Origin: an uncultured Lachnospiraceae bacterium
GTDB taxonomy: Bacteria > Bacillota > Clostridia > Lachnospirales > Lachnospiraceae
DNA length: 6,762 bases
Assembly: GCA_902803245.1 (NCBI GenBank)
Contig: CADCPJ010000119.1
Location: 1 to 6,762, forward strand
Reading direction: 5' to 3'
Shown: piece by piece, positions 1 to 5,640 of the stretch
Position numbering within the stretch: the stretch's first letter is position 1
Layout: every line of letters begins with the position of its first letter
Notes under the pieces: generated by a model
The model's input: only the letters and a program-made list of their open reading frames with translations
Database searches by the model: none
What the model was told of the DNA's origin: nothing
Made by a program: the position numbers and the translations under genes

Positions 1-1200
1 AGGGAGCTCGTAAAGGGCGGCAGGCTGGACAAGGCGGAAATGAACCGGCAGGCGATAGAGCAGCTGGCGAAGCTGGGCATACACGACCTGGATCCGGACA
101 CCCTTGTCGGGGACCTTCCCGTCGGCCGGCAGCAGATGGTGGAAATTGCGAAGGCCCTCCTCATAAAGGCCAAGGTCCTGGTCATGGACGAGCCGTCGTC
201 TTCCCTGACCAACGCGGAGATCACGGAGATGTTCCGGATCGTGCACGAGCTGAAAGCGATGGGCACGGCAATCGTCTATATCAGCCACCGCCTGCAGGAG
301 CTGCATCACATCGTGGATTCCGTGACCATCATGCGCGACGGCAAGTACATCACGGAAGGAAAGTTCACCGATTTCACGATGGAGCAGATCATCGCGAACA
401 TGGTCGGCCGCGAGATCACCAACCAGTTCCCGAGAGAGACCGTCCCGAGGGGCAAAAAGATCCTCGAGGTGAAGAACTTAAAGGCCGGTAAGCTGGTCCG
501 CGATGTGAGCTTTGACGTCTACGAGGGTGAGGTGCTCGGCTTCTCAGGCCTTGTCGGCGCCGGGCGGACGGAGACCATGCGGGCAATCTTCGGGGCGGAT
601 GCGCTCGAGTCCGGCACTGTTATTCTTGACGGCAAGACGATCACGATCAAAAATCCCGAGGACGCGATCCGGCAGGGCATCGTGCTCGCCCCCGAGGACC
701 GGAAGAAGGAAGGACTGTGCACAAAGCTCTCCATCCGGGACAATATCGCCCTCCCGAACCTTGACATCATATGCGGAAAGAACTTCCTCGGGACGATCAA
801 CAAGAGAATTGAAAATGAAATGATCGACAAGGGGAAGAGTGCCCTGACAATCAAGATGCCGAACGCGGAGATACAGGCGGGGAGCCTGTCCGGCGGCAAT
901 CAGCAGAAAGTCGTTGTGGCGAAATGGCTGGCGAGGCAGTCGAGGGTCATCATCTTCGACGAACCGACGCGAGGCATCGACGTTGCGGCCAAGGTTGAAA
1001 TCTATGAGATCATAAACGATCTGAAAAAGCAGGGAGTCGGCGTGATCGTGGTCTCCTCCGAGATGCCCGAAGTGATGGGAATCTCGGACCGCATTATCGT
1101 GATGTGCAACGGCCGTATCACCGGAGAAGTGGATCCCCGTGATACGACGGAAGAAGCGATCATGACCTATGCCACACAGTTTGGCGACAATGCTGAATAA
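1..1200 (+). CDS. CUT2-type sugar ABC transporter ATPase (RbsA/MglA-like), 5' truncated
   Basis: This is the cytoplasmic ATP-hydrolysing subunit of a CUT2-family sugar importer, a single chain with two nucleotide-binding domains. The frame is open from base 1 with no start in context, so the ATG at 40 is internal. About 100 N-terminal residues, including the first Walker A, lie outside the window (family length is about 500; 399 are seen). Domain 1 shows the signature LPVGRQQ (115-135), Walker B LVMDEP (178-195) and the H-loop histidine in ISHRL (280-294). Domain 2 starts near 460 and shows the family's lysine-less Walker A GLVGAGRTE (547-573), EDRKKEGL, signature LSGGNQQ (886-906) and Walker B IIFDEPTRGID (from 949). 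The switch histidine is replaced by serine in SSEMPE (1054-1071), as is usual in RbsA/MglA, so domain 2 is probably the weaker hydrolytic site. The permease gene follows after 23 bases. The sugar cannot be read from this subunit. Confidence 0.97.
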   Translation, partial: RELVKGGRLDKAEMNRQAIEQLAKLGIHDLDPDTLVGDLPVGRQQMVEIAKALLIKAKVLVMDEPSSSLTNAEITEMFRIVHELKAMGTAIVYISHRLQELHHIVDSVTIMRDGKYITEGKFTDFTMEQIIANMVGREITNQFPRETVPRGKKILEVKNLKAGKLVRDVSFDVYEGEVLGFSGLVGAGRTETMRAIFGADALESGTVILDGKTITIKNPEDAIRQGIVLAPEDRKKEGLCTKLSIRDNIALPNLDIICGKNFLGTINKRIENEMIDKGKSALTIKMPNAEIQAGSLSGGNQQKVVVAKWLARQSRVIIFDEPTRGIDVAAKVEIYEIINDLKKQGVGVIVVSSEMPEVMGISDRIIVMCNGRITGEVDPRDTTEEAIMTYATQFGDNAE

Positions 1201-1223
1201 CGGAAAGGAAAGGGTATACTACG

Positions 1224-2210
1224 ATGAAAAATAAAAAGAGCTTTCTCTCAGCCCCTGGTATGGCTTCTGTACTTACAGCGTATGCCGGTGTGGTGATTCT
1301 TCTCGTCATCTTTGCAATCATGAACCCGAACTTCATTAAGGGCACAAACCTGATGCCGCTCTCGAGATCGATCTGCCCCTACCTTCTCGTAGGTATCGGA
1401 CAGGGCATCGTGTGTATCACCGGCAACATCGACCTGTCCATCGGATCCGTTATCGGCATGTCCACGATGATCTCTGCGACGCTCATCTGCAACGGCGTGA
1501 ACCCGATTGTTGCGATCCTCATTGACCTCGCCGCATGCATGGCCGTCGGCTGCATCAACGGCGTCCTGGTCGGAAAATTCAAGCTGCCGCCGTTCATCGG
1601 AACGCTCGGCACGATGACCATCGGCCGCGGCATAGCCCAGCTTGCAAACAACAACTACAACACCGGCGACATCGGAACGGACCCGATCGTCACGACATTC
1701 AGGAACATTTTCTACTACCAGAGAGTCGGATTTTTGTACATCAGCGTCATCATCACTCTGGTCATCTGGTTCATCTTCAACTACGTCATGAACTACACGA
1801 AGACCGGCCGCCACATCTATTCCATCGGATCCAACGTGGATGCGGCGAGACTGTCCGGCGTCAACGTGTTCAAGACGACATCGACGGCATACCTGATCTC
1901 CGCTTTCTGCTCCTTCACCGCCGGCCTCATCATGACGGCGCAGGCAGGAATGGGCAATATGCAGGCGGGCCTGTCCTATGAGATGTACGGTGTCGCTGCA
2001 GCCGTTATCGGCGGCATCTCAACCCTCGGCGGAAGCGGTCTCCTCGTCGGAACCATCGCGGGCGCCTCTGTGTGGGCGATCCTCCAGAACGGTCTGACGA
2101 TGGCCAACGTTCCGGCAGCCTTAAGAAACATCATCATCGGCATCATCGTCGTCGTCTGCGTTCTCATCGATATCGCCAGACGCAACGGAATTCTCGGAAA
2201 GAAGAAGTGA
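1224..2210 (+). CDS. CUT2-type sugar ABC transporter permease (RbsC-like)
   Basis: This is the integral membrane channel subunit of the importer, 328 residues, normal for RbsC/MglC/XylH-type permeases. It is hydrophobic throughout, with about 8-10 predicted membrane helices; clear ones lie near residues 14-34, 93-115, 170-188, 222-240 and 301-317. Family motifs are GNIDLSIGS (residues 67-75), KLPPFIGTLGTM (120-131), the ATPase-coupling loop GRHIYSIGSNVDAARLSGVNV (about 195-215), and the glycine-rich GGISTLGGSGLLVGTIAGA (263-281). The basic C-terminus NGILGKKK should be cytoplasmic. A purine-rich Shine-Dalgarno, AGGAAAGGG at 1206-1214, lies 9 bases before the ATG. The gene sits between ATPase and binding-protein genes and is very likely co-transcribed with them. 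The family assignment is firm but the substrate is unknown. Confidence 0.96.
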   Translation: MKNKKSFLSAPGMASVLTAYAGVVILLVIFAIMNPNFIKGTNLMPLSRSICPYLLVGIGQGIVCITGNIDLSIGSVIGMSTMISATLICNGVNPIVAILIDLAACMAVGCINGVLVGKFKLPPFIGTLGTMTIGRGIAQLANNNYNTGDIGTDPIVTTFRNIFYYQRVGFLYISVIITLVIWFIFNYVMNYTKTGRHIYSIGSNVDAARLSGVNVFKTTSTAYLISAFCSFTAGLIMTAQAGMGNMQAGLSYEMYGVAAAVIGGISTLGGSGLLVGTIAGASVWAILQNGLTMANVPAALRNIIIGIIVVVCVLIDIARRNGILGKKK

Positions 2211-2280
2211 TTTTCAGATTTGCTGATTTACTCACGTTAATTCACGGGACTTAAAAGCTGTTCCCGGGATTATATAACCA

Positions 2281-2305
2281 GTCAGGCTATGAAAAGGTGC
2301 CTGAT
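2281..2305 (+). promoter_or_regulatory. Hairpin in leader of the binding-protein gene
   Basis: TCAGGC (2282-2287) pairs with GCCTGA (2299-2304), a 6-bp stem with an 11-base loop and a possible closing G-U pair, ending 16 bases before the Shine-Dalgarno of the binding-protein gene. A second weak pairing, CGGGA (2245-2249) with TCCCG (2262-2266), lies upstream. The permease-to-binding-protein gap is 126 bases, long for this operon. TATATA at 2271-2276 could be a -10 box but no good -35 accompanies it. A role in stabilising or separately producing the binding-protein mRNA is inference. Confidence 0.35.
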
Positions 2306-2336
2306 ACACATCATTTATCTTAAGGAGGATAAAAAA

Positions 2337-3284
2337 ATGATGAAGAAACTCGCAGCAGTAGCACTCGCAGGTCTTATGGTCACAGGTATGGCGGTAGCTG
2401 CTTACGCAGATGATCCGGTGGAGACCAAAGTCGGCCTCATCACGATGGACCAGATGGATGTTCACTGGGTACGTCTTCATGACGCTGCCGAGGCAAAGGT
2501 GAATGAGCTGAACGAAGCCGGCAACAAGATCGAGCTCGAGTGGCTTGCTCCTGAGACAAAGGACAACGCACAGCAGATCGAGAAGCTGAACGCAGCGATC
2601 TCCGACGGCTGCAACTACATCATCATCGCCTGCAACGATGCGACATCCGCCAACATGACGCTTCAGGAAGCAATGGACCAGGGCATCAAGATCATCTATG
2701 TTGACGCTCCGGCTTCCCTGGAAGCTTCCGCAACATTCGCTACAGACAACTTCGCAGGCGGCAAGCAGGCCGGTGAATATCTGCTCGACGTCCTGACAAA
2801 GGAAGGCGTCACAGAAGGCACAATCGGTATCGTCGATGCCCAGGCCGGCGTTGATTCCTGCCAGAACCGCTATGACGGCTTCGCTTCCGTATTCGAAGGC
2901 ACAAACTTCGAGCTCGGTGAGAGACAGTACTCCGACGGCGACAACTCCAAGGCTCAGGAGCTTGCCAACACTCTGATCGCCAACGGCGTGGTTGCGATCT
3001 ACGGCACAAACGACGGCGCTACCAACGGCGCTGCTGCAGCTGTCGCTGATGCTGCAAACAACGGCCAGACCATCTACTGCGTCGGCTGGGACAAGTCCGA
3101 CTCCAACATCGCTCACGTTGAAGGCGGCGAGCTGCTTGCATTCATGGCTCAGAACCCCGACGTCATGGGCGAGAAGGCCATCGAAGCTGTCGTTGCCATG
3201 GAAGGCGGCGAGGACCTCGGCGGCGAAGTCGTTGACACAGGCGTCTCCACAGTGGATGCTTCCAACGTCGCTGATTTCAAGTAA
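2337..3284 (+). CDS. Sugar ABC transporter substrate-binding protein (RbsB-like, Peripla_BP_4 type)
   Basis: This extracytoplasmic receptor binds the ligand and delivers it to the permease. It has 315 residues, typical of the family. The ATG at 2337 is chosen because TAAGGAGG (2321-2328) ends 8 bases before it and because it gives a proper signal peptide: MMKK, a hydrophobic core, then AYA|DD with predicted cleavage after Ala24. An in-frame ATG at 2289 would add 16 residues ahead of the signal and has no ribosome site. Family landmarks are ACNDATSAN (98-106), TDNFAGGKQAGEYL (136-149), the hinge-side NRYDGF (177-182), GTNDGATNGAAAAV (223-236), VGWDKS (249-254) and MAQNPDVMG (270-278). Likely ligand contacts are Asn138, Arg178, Asn225, Asp252 and Gln272. 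The signal peptide has no lipobox cysteine. Codon use is more strongly biased than in the genes downstream, suggesting high expression. The ligand is not identifiable. Confidence 0.96.
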   Translation: MMKKLAAVALAGLMVTGMAVAAYADDPVETKVGLITMDQMDVHWVRLHDAAEAKVNELNEAGNKIELEWLAPETKDNAQQIEKLNAAISDGCNYIIIACNDATSANMTLQEAMDQGIKIIYVDAPASLEASATFATDNFAGGKQAGEYLLDVLTKEGVTEGTIGIVDAQAGVDSCQNRYDGFASVFEGTNFELGERQYSDGDNSKAQELANTLIANGVVAIYGTNDGATNGAAAAVADAANNGQTIYCVGWDKSDSNIAHVEGGELLAFMAQNPDVMGEKAIEAVVAMEGGEDLGGEVVDTGVSTVDASNVADFK

Positions 3285-3300
3285 TCTCAATCATAATGAG

Positions 3301-3315
3301 TCCGGCTCTGCCGGA
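3301..3315 (+). promoter_or_regulatory. Short hairpin after the binding-protein gene
   Basis: TCCGGC (3301-3306) pairs perfectly with GCCGGA (3310-3315) around a TCT loop, 16 bases after the stop codon. No T-run follows, so it is not a standard intrinsic terminator alone. With the next hairpin it may block 3' exonucleases and protect the binding-protein mRNA (inference). Confidence 0.5.
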
Positions 3316-3319
3316 TGAG

Positions 3320-3358
3320 AAGGATCCCGCAGCCCGCATAAGGACTGCGGGATACCTT
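3320..3358 (+). terminator. Long hairpin after the binding-protein gene (terminator or 3' stabiliser)
   Basis: AAGG plus ATCCCGCAG (3320-3332) pairs with CTGCGGGAT plus CCTT (3345-3358), giving 13 base pairs interrupted by one bulged A (3354) around a 12-base loop. This is the most stable simple hairpin behind the transporter genes. The following bases, TGAGGAGAAAATG, contain no T-run, so termination would be weak or Rho-dependent. A 3' end stabiliser, or partial attenuation of read-through into the ROK gene, fits as well. Confidence 0.5.
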
Positions 3359-3364
3359 TGAGGA

Positions 3365-3442
3365 GAAAATGAACCGCTCTGTGCGGACAAAGGGACAGAA
3401 CTTAAGACAAAATGATTTGTCCGGACAGAGAGGTTTATTTTC
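3365..3442 (+). repeat. 27-bp-arm imperfect inverted repeat upstream of the ROK gene
   Basis: Bases 3365-3391 are complementary to 3416-3442: 24 Watson-Crick pairs, one G-T pair (3371/3436) and two mismatches (3376/3431 and 3383/3424), around a 24-base spacer. The inner part of each arm carries an operator-like palindrome: TCTGTGCGGACAAA (3378-3391) and TTTGTCCGGACAGA (3416-3429), the second with a perfect 10-base core TGTCCGGACA. Centres are 38 bp apart. The outer part pairs an A-rich left edge with a T-rich right edge (GGTTTATTTTC, 3432-3442), as in two-way intrinsic terminators. It could be an operator for the ROK protein, a terminator with an unusually large loop, or both. Confidence 0.6.
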
Positions 3443-3464
3443 ATCGATGAGGGGCGAGAGATGA
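3369..3464 (+). CDS. Possible 31-residue leader peptide overlapping the ROK start
   Basis: An ATG at 3369 opens a 31-codon frame (begins MNRSVRTKGQ, ends MRGER) whose TGA overlaps the ROK gene's ATG as ATGA, an arrangement typical of translational coupling. GAGGAG (3360-3365) lies only 3 bases upstream, closer than usual. The peptide is basic and polar with no recognisable domain. Almost the whole frame lies inside the long inverted repeat, so its sequence may be dictated by that structure rather than by selection on a peptide. I do not recognise it, and it may well be chance. Confidence 0.2.
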   Translation: MNRSVRTKGQNLRQNDLSGQRGLFSSMRGER

Positions 3465-4627
3465 AAAAGCTCGGAAGAAACAAGGACGATCAGAAAAGAT
3501 CAAACTGGGGGCTGGTGCTGATGCTCCTTGCCACCGGAAGGTGCAGCTCGAGGATCGATCTCTCAAAAGCCACGGGGCTCACAAAGCCCACCATTTCCCA
3601 GATTGTCGGGGAGATGATCAACCAGAACCTGATGGAGGAGTCGGACGAGGAGATCCTGTCGGAGGTCGGGCGTCGCCCGACGAAGATCGTCATTTCCCCA
3701 AAGGCTCCGAAAGTGATCGGCGTCCTCATCGACCGCAGCTCCTGCGCGGCAGTGCTGTGCGACCTGAATCTCCGCGTGCTGAAAAGGGAAGAAGTGAGAA
3801 AAGAGTGGTGCACGGAAGAGGAGCTGATGGAGAGCGTCTATCACCTGGTGGACCGGATGCTCGAAGTAAGGGAGAAGGTCGCGGCCATAGGCATCGCGTC
3901 CGTCGGGCCCGTCAACGTCAGTGAAGGCATCATCGTGAACCCGTTCTATTTTCACGGCATCCACGACGTGAAGGTCAGGAAGCTGATCGAGGAGAGGTAC
4001 GGCTATCCCGTCTTCTTCGACCACGACAACCAGTGCGCGGTTCTCGCCGAATCGCTCTACGGAAACGGAAGAAACTACCAGGACATGCTCCTCGTCAGCA
4101 TCTCGAGGGGTGTGGGCTGCGGCATCATCGTGCAGGGGCACCGCATTCACAGCTCCTACGGCTATGCGCCCGAGATCGGGCATGTCTCAATCGACCACAA
4201 CGGAGAGATCTGTGCCTGCGGAAACCGCGGATGCCTGGAGATCTATGTGAACTCCCTGCGCATAGAAGAGAAGCTGCGGGAAGCTACGGGAAAGAACCTG
4301 ACCTATGCGGAATTCATGGAGATCACGGAGGAGGCCGAGGTCGACCGCGTCATGCTGGAGTGCGTGGACAACCTCACATCCGCACTCCTTAGCGTCATCA
4401 ATATCTTAAATACCCAGCTCATCCTCCTCGGGCTGGACTGCTGCTCGTGGCCGGACCGCTACATCAGCCGGGTAGAGCAGGAAGTCAACCGCCTCAAATT
4501 CGGCAACAAAAACATCCGCATCCCCGTAAAGAAGACCTTTTTCATGCGGGACTCCCAGCTTTTAGGAGCTGCCTGCCACGGCCTCAACGCCATGTTTAAC
4601 GGCGACCTGCCGGAAATCTTTTCGTAA
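3461..4627 (+). CDS. ROK-family transcriptional regulator (NagC/Mlc/XylR-like)
   Basis: This is a predicted cytoplasmic, sugar-responsive DNA-binding regulator, 388 residues, normal for ROK repressors. The N-terminal winged helix-turn-helix is at about residues 13-58 (DLSKATGLTKPTISQIV, 33-49) and its wing ends in EVGRRPT (68-74). The ROK domain follows. The ATP-binding DxGGT motif of ROK kinases is replaced by DRSSC (91-95), so this is a regulator and not a kinase. DHD (187-189) corresponds to the His-Asp ligand pocket recalled from Mlc/NagC. EIGH (238-241) and CACGNRGCLE (251-260) give the structural zinc site His241, Cys251, Cys253, Cys258. GAGGGG (3449-3454) ends 6 bases before the ATG. 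The gene follows the transporter and a large palindrome, suggesting local control of the importer and of itself. The effector is unknown. Confidence 0.94.
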   Translation: MKKLGRNKDDQKRSNWGLVLMLLATGRCSSRIDLSKATGLTKPTISQIVGEMINQNLMEESDEEILSEVGRRPTKIVISPKAPKVIGVLIDRSSCAAVLCDLNLRVLKREEVRKEWCTEEELMESVYHLVDRMLEVREKVAAIGIASVGPVNVSEGIIVNPFYFHGIHDVKVRKLIEERYGYPVFFDHDNQCAVLAESLYGNGRNYQDMLLVSISRGVGCGIIVQGHRIHSSYGYAPEIGHVSIDHNGEICACGNRGCLEIYVNSLRIEEKLREATGKNLTYAEFMEITEEAEVDRVMLECVDNLTSALLSVINILNTQLILLGLDCCSWPDRYISRVEQEVNRLKFGNKNIRIPVKKTFFMRDSQLLGAACHGLNAMFNGDLPEIFS

Positions 4628-4629
4628 GA

Positions 4630-4652
4630 GGAGAGCGTATCTTTCGCGCTCC
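4630..4652 (+). promoter_or_regulatory. Hairpin in the ROK-SDR intergenic gap
   Basis: GGAG-A-GCG (4630-4637) pairs with CGC-G-CTCC (4645-4652), seven pairs with one A/G mismatch around a 7-base loop. It starts right after the ROK stop and is followed by GGATAAAAGGAG, which is the SDR ribosome site, not a T-run. It is therefore not an intrinsic terminator. It may adjust mRNA stability or access to the SDR start (inference). Confidence 0.35.
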
Positions 4653-4672
4653 GGATAAAAGGAGATGCCAGT

Positions 4673-5446
4673 ATGAGGATTGCCGTCATCACAGGGGCCT
4701 CCAGCGGGCTCGGGAGAGAATACGTCCGTGAGATCAATGAGCGGGAAGCGGACTATGAGGAGATCTGGGCGATTGCGAGAAGGGCGTCCCAACTTGAGGA
4801 GCTGCGGCATTCGTCGAGGATTCCCGTAAGGATCTTTGCCCTCGACCTGACGGAGGAGGAGAGCATCCGGGAGATCGAGAGGGCTCTTCTTGAGGAAAAG
4901 CCCGAAGTGGGGCTCTTGATTAACGCCGCCGGCTTCGGGAAGATCGGGAATTACGGGGAGATCTCCCGCATGGAGACCGACCGCATGATCGATCTCAACT
5001 GCAGGGCGGCGGTGGATATGACTTATGTCTGCCTCCCCCATATGGTCCGGGGCTCCAGAATTATGGAGATCTGTTCCACGGCAGCCTTCCAGCCCTTTCA
5101 GCACCTGAGTGTCTATGCGGCGACAAAGGCCTTTCTGTACCGCTTCTCAAGGGCTCTCCGCGTGGAGCTCTTTCCGAGGGGAATCAAAGTGACGGCGGTC
5201 TGCCCGTACTGGATCCGGGACACGGAGTTCATCCCGGTGGCATCTGGAAGCGGCGGGAGCTCCCGGATCCGCCATTTCCCTCTCTCCCACACTGTCCGCT
5301 CCGTCGCCTTCCACTCCCTTCTCGACTCGAGGCTCGGGTTTGCCGTCTCAACTCCGGGCATCGTGTGTACCCTGCACAGGATCGCGGCAAAGTTCATCCC
5401 CTCCGAGCTCATGATGGGAATCTGGGCCCTCATCCGAAGGCTGTGA
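4673..5446 (+). CDS. SDR-family NAD(P)-dependent oxidoreductase
   Basis: This is a classical short-chain dehydrogenase/reductase of 257 residues, predicted to be a cytoplasmic Rossmann-fold enzyme. The cofactor motif TGASSGLG lies at residues 7-14. ARR (35-37) after the second strand favours NADP(H). DL (58-59), NAAG (84-87) and Asn109 are the expected structural and active-site elements. Catalytic Ser135, Tyr148 and Lys152 form S-x12-Y-x3-K. The usual PG after the sixth strand is CPYWI (177-181). The closest broad group appears to be the COG0300-like (DltE/YqjQ type) dehydrogenases, whose substrates are mostly unknown. AAGGAG (4659-4664) lies 8 bases before this ATG. The gene begins 45 bases after the ROK stop, so the two are probably co-transcribed. 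It may act on the imported sugar or a derivative, but that rests only on position. Confidence 0.93.
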   Translation: MRIAVITGASSGLGREYVREINEREADYEEIWAIARRASQLEELRHSSRIPVRIFALDLTEEESIREIERALLEEKPEVGLLINAAGFGKIGNYGEISRMETDRMIDLNCRAAVDMTYVCLPHMVRGSRIMEICSTAAFQPFQHLSVYAATKAFLYRFSRALRVELFPRGIKVTAVCPYWIRDTEFIPVASGSGGSSRIRHFPLSHTVRSVAFHSLLDSRLGFAVSTPGIVCTLHRIAAKFIPSELMMGIWALIRRL

Positions 5447-5459
5447 TGAGGCGATTTTT
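5428..5459 (+). terminator. Candidate intrinsic terminator after the SDR gene
   Basis: CCTCATC (5428-5434) pairs perfectly with GATGAGG (5445-5451) around a 10-base loop, and TTTTT (5455-5459) begins 3 bases later. The stem overlaps the SDR stop codon. A second, weaker possibility follows: GGCC (5465-5468) with GGCC (5474-5477) and then TTTT (5478-5481). Either would separate the ROK-SDR unit from the flavoprotein gene. The modest stem and large loop limit confidence. Confidence 0.45.
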
Positions 5460-5535
5460 GACCCGGCCGGGATGGCCTTTTCCTCCTCCGGGAGGGCGAG
5501 GTGAAAAATGGACTAGAAAAGCAGTCCGATTATCG

Positions 5536-5566
5536 TTATCCTGCCTGCCGGAAACACTGATACAAT
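5536..5566 (+). promoter_or_regulatory. Extended -10 promoter for the flavoprotein gene
   Basis: TGATACAAT (5558-5566) matches the extended -10 form TGnTATAAT with one change in the -10 hexamer. No strong -35 sits at standard spacing; TTATCC (5536-5541) is the best but at 19 bp, which suits an extended -10 promoter that depends little on a -35. The expected transcript start near 5573 gives a leader of about 68 bases. Confidence 0.5.
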
Positions 5567-5577
5567 AAAAGAAGTAT

Positions 5578-5595
5578 GCCGGCAGCTGTGCCGGC
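5578..5595 (+). promoter_or_regulatory. Leader hairpin of the flavoprotein mRNA
   Basis: GCCGGCA (5578-5584) pairs perfectly with TGCCGGC (5589-5595) around the tetraloop GCTG, starting a few bases after the predicted transcript start. A GC-rich 5' hairpin can protect mRNA from decay; as DNA the same dyad could also be an operator. It is too small for a known riboswitch, and I recognise no conserved riboswitch core in the remaining leader. Confidence 0.45.
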
Positions 5596-5640
5596 GAATC
5601 AAAGACGAGCGCATATCACGAACAGAAGGAGGAATCTGAT

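Noticed and set aside
1248..1814. 188-codon minus-strand frame within the permease gene
   Set aside because: Low-complexity D/V/R/H-rich translation opposite a confident membrane protein; not a gene.
2289..2336. Upstream in-frame ATG extending the binding protein by 16 residues
   Set aside because: No Shine-Dalgarno before it, and it would bury the signal peptide; the ATG at 2337 has an excellent ribosome site.
2232..3290. 352-codon open frame on the minus strand covering the whole binding-protein gene
   Set aside because: It mirrors a strongly codon-biased plus-strand gene with clear family motifs. Its product is cysteine-, valine- and aspartate-rich with no recognisable domain, so it is a shadow frame.
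3563..4183. 206-codon minus-strand frame within the ROK gene
   Set aside because: Shadow of the ROK coding sequence: no ribosome site, and a histidine/aspartate-rich composition typical of antisense frames.
3705..4250. His-Asp in the ROK ligand pocket (DHD, residues 187-189) as an unusual active-site change
   Set aside because: Mlc/NagC-type regulators, as I recall them, also carry His-Asp at this position, so it is normal for this branch.
3461..4627. ROK protein as a sugar kinase
   Set aside because: It has an N-terminal helix-turn-helix, and the phosphate-binding DxGGT motif is degenerate (DRSSC), so a regulator is the better call.
4562..5104. 180-codon minus-strand frame across the ROK end and SDR start
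   Set aside because: Overlaps two supported genes on the other strand and shows no domain or start context.
5478..5508. TTTT...AAAA-flanked CCTCC/GGAGG dyad as a strong terminator
   Set aside because: The inner pairs leave almost no loop and there is no T-run on the plus strand after it; too weak to call.
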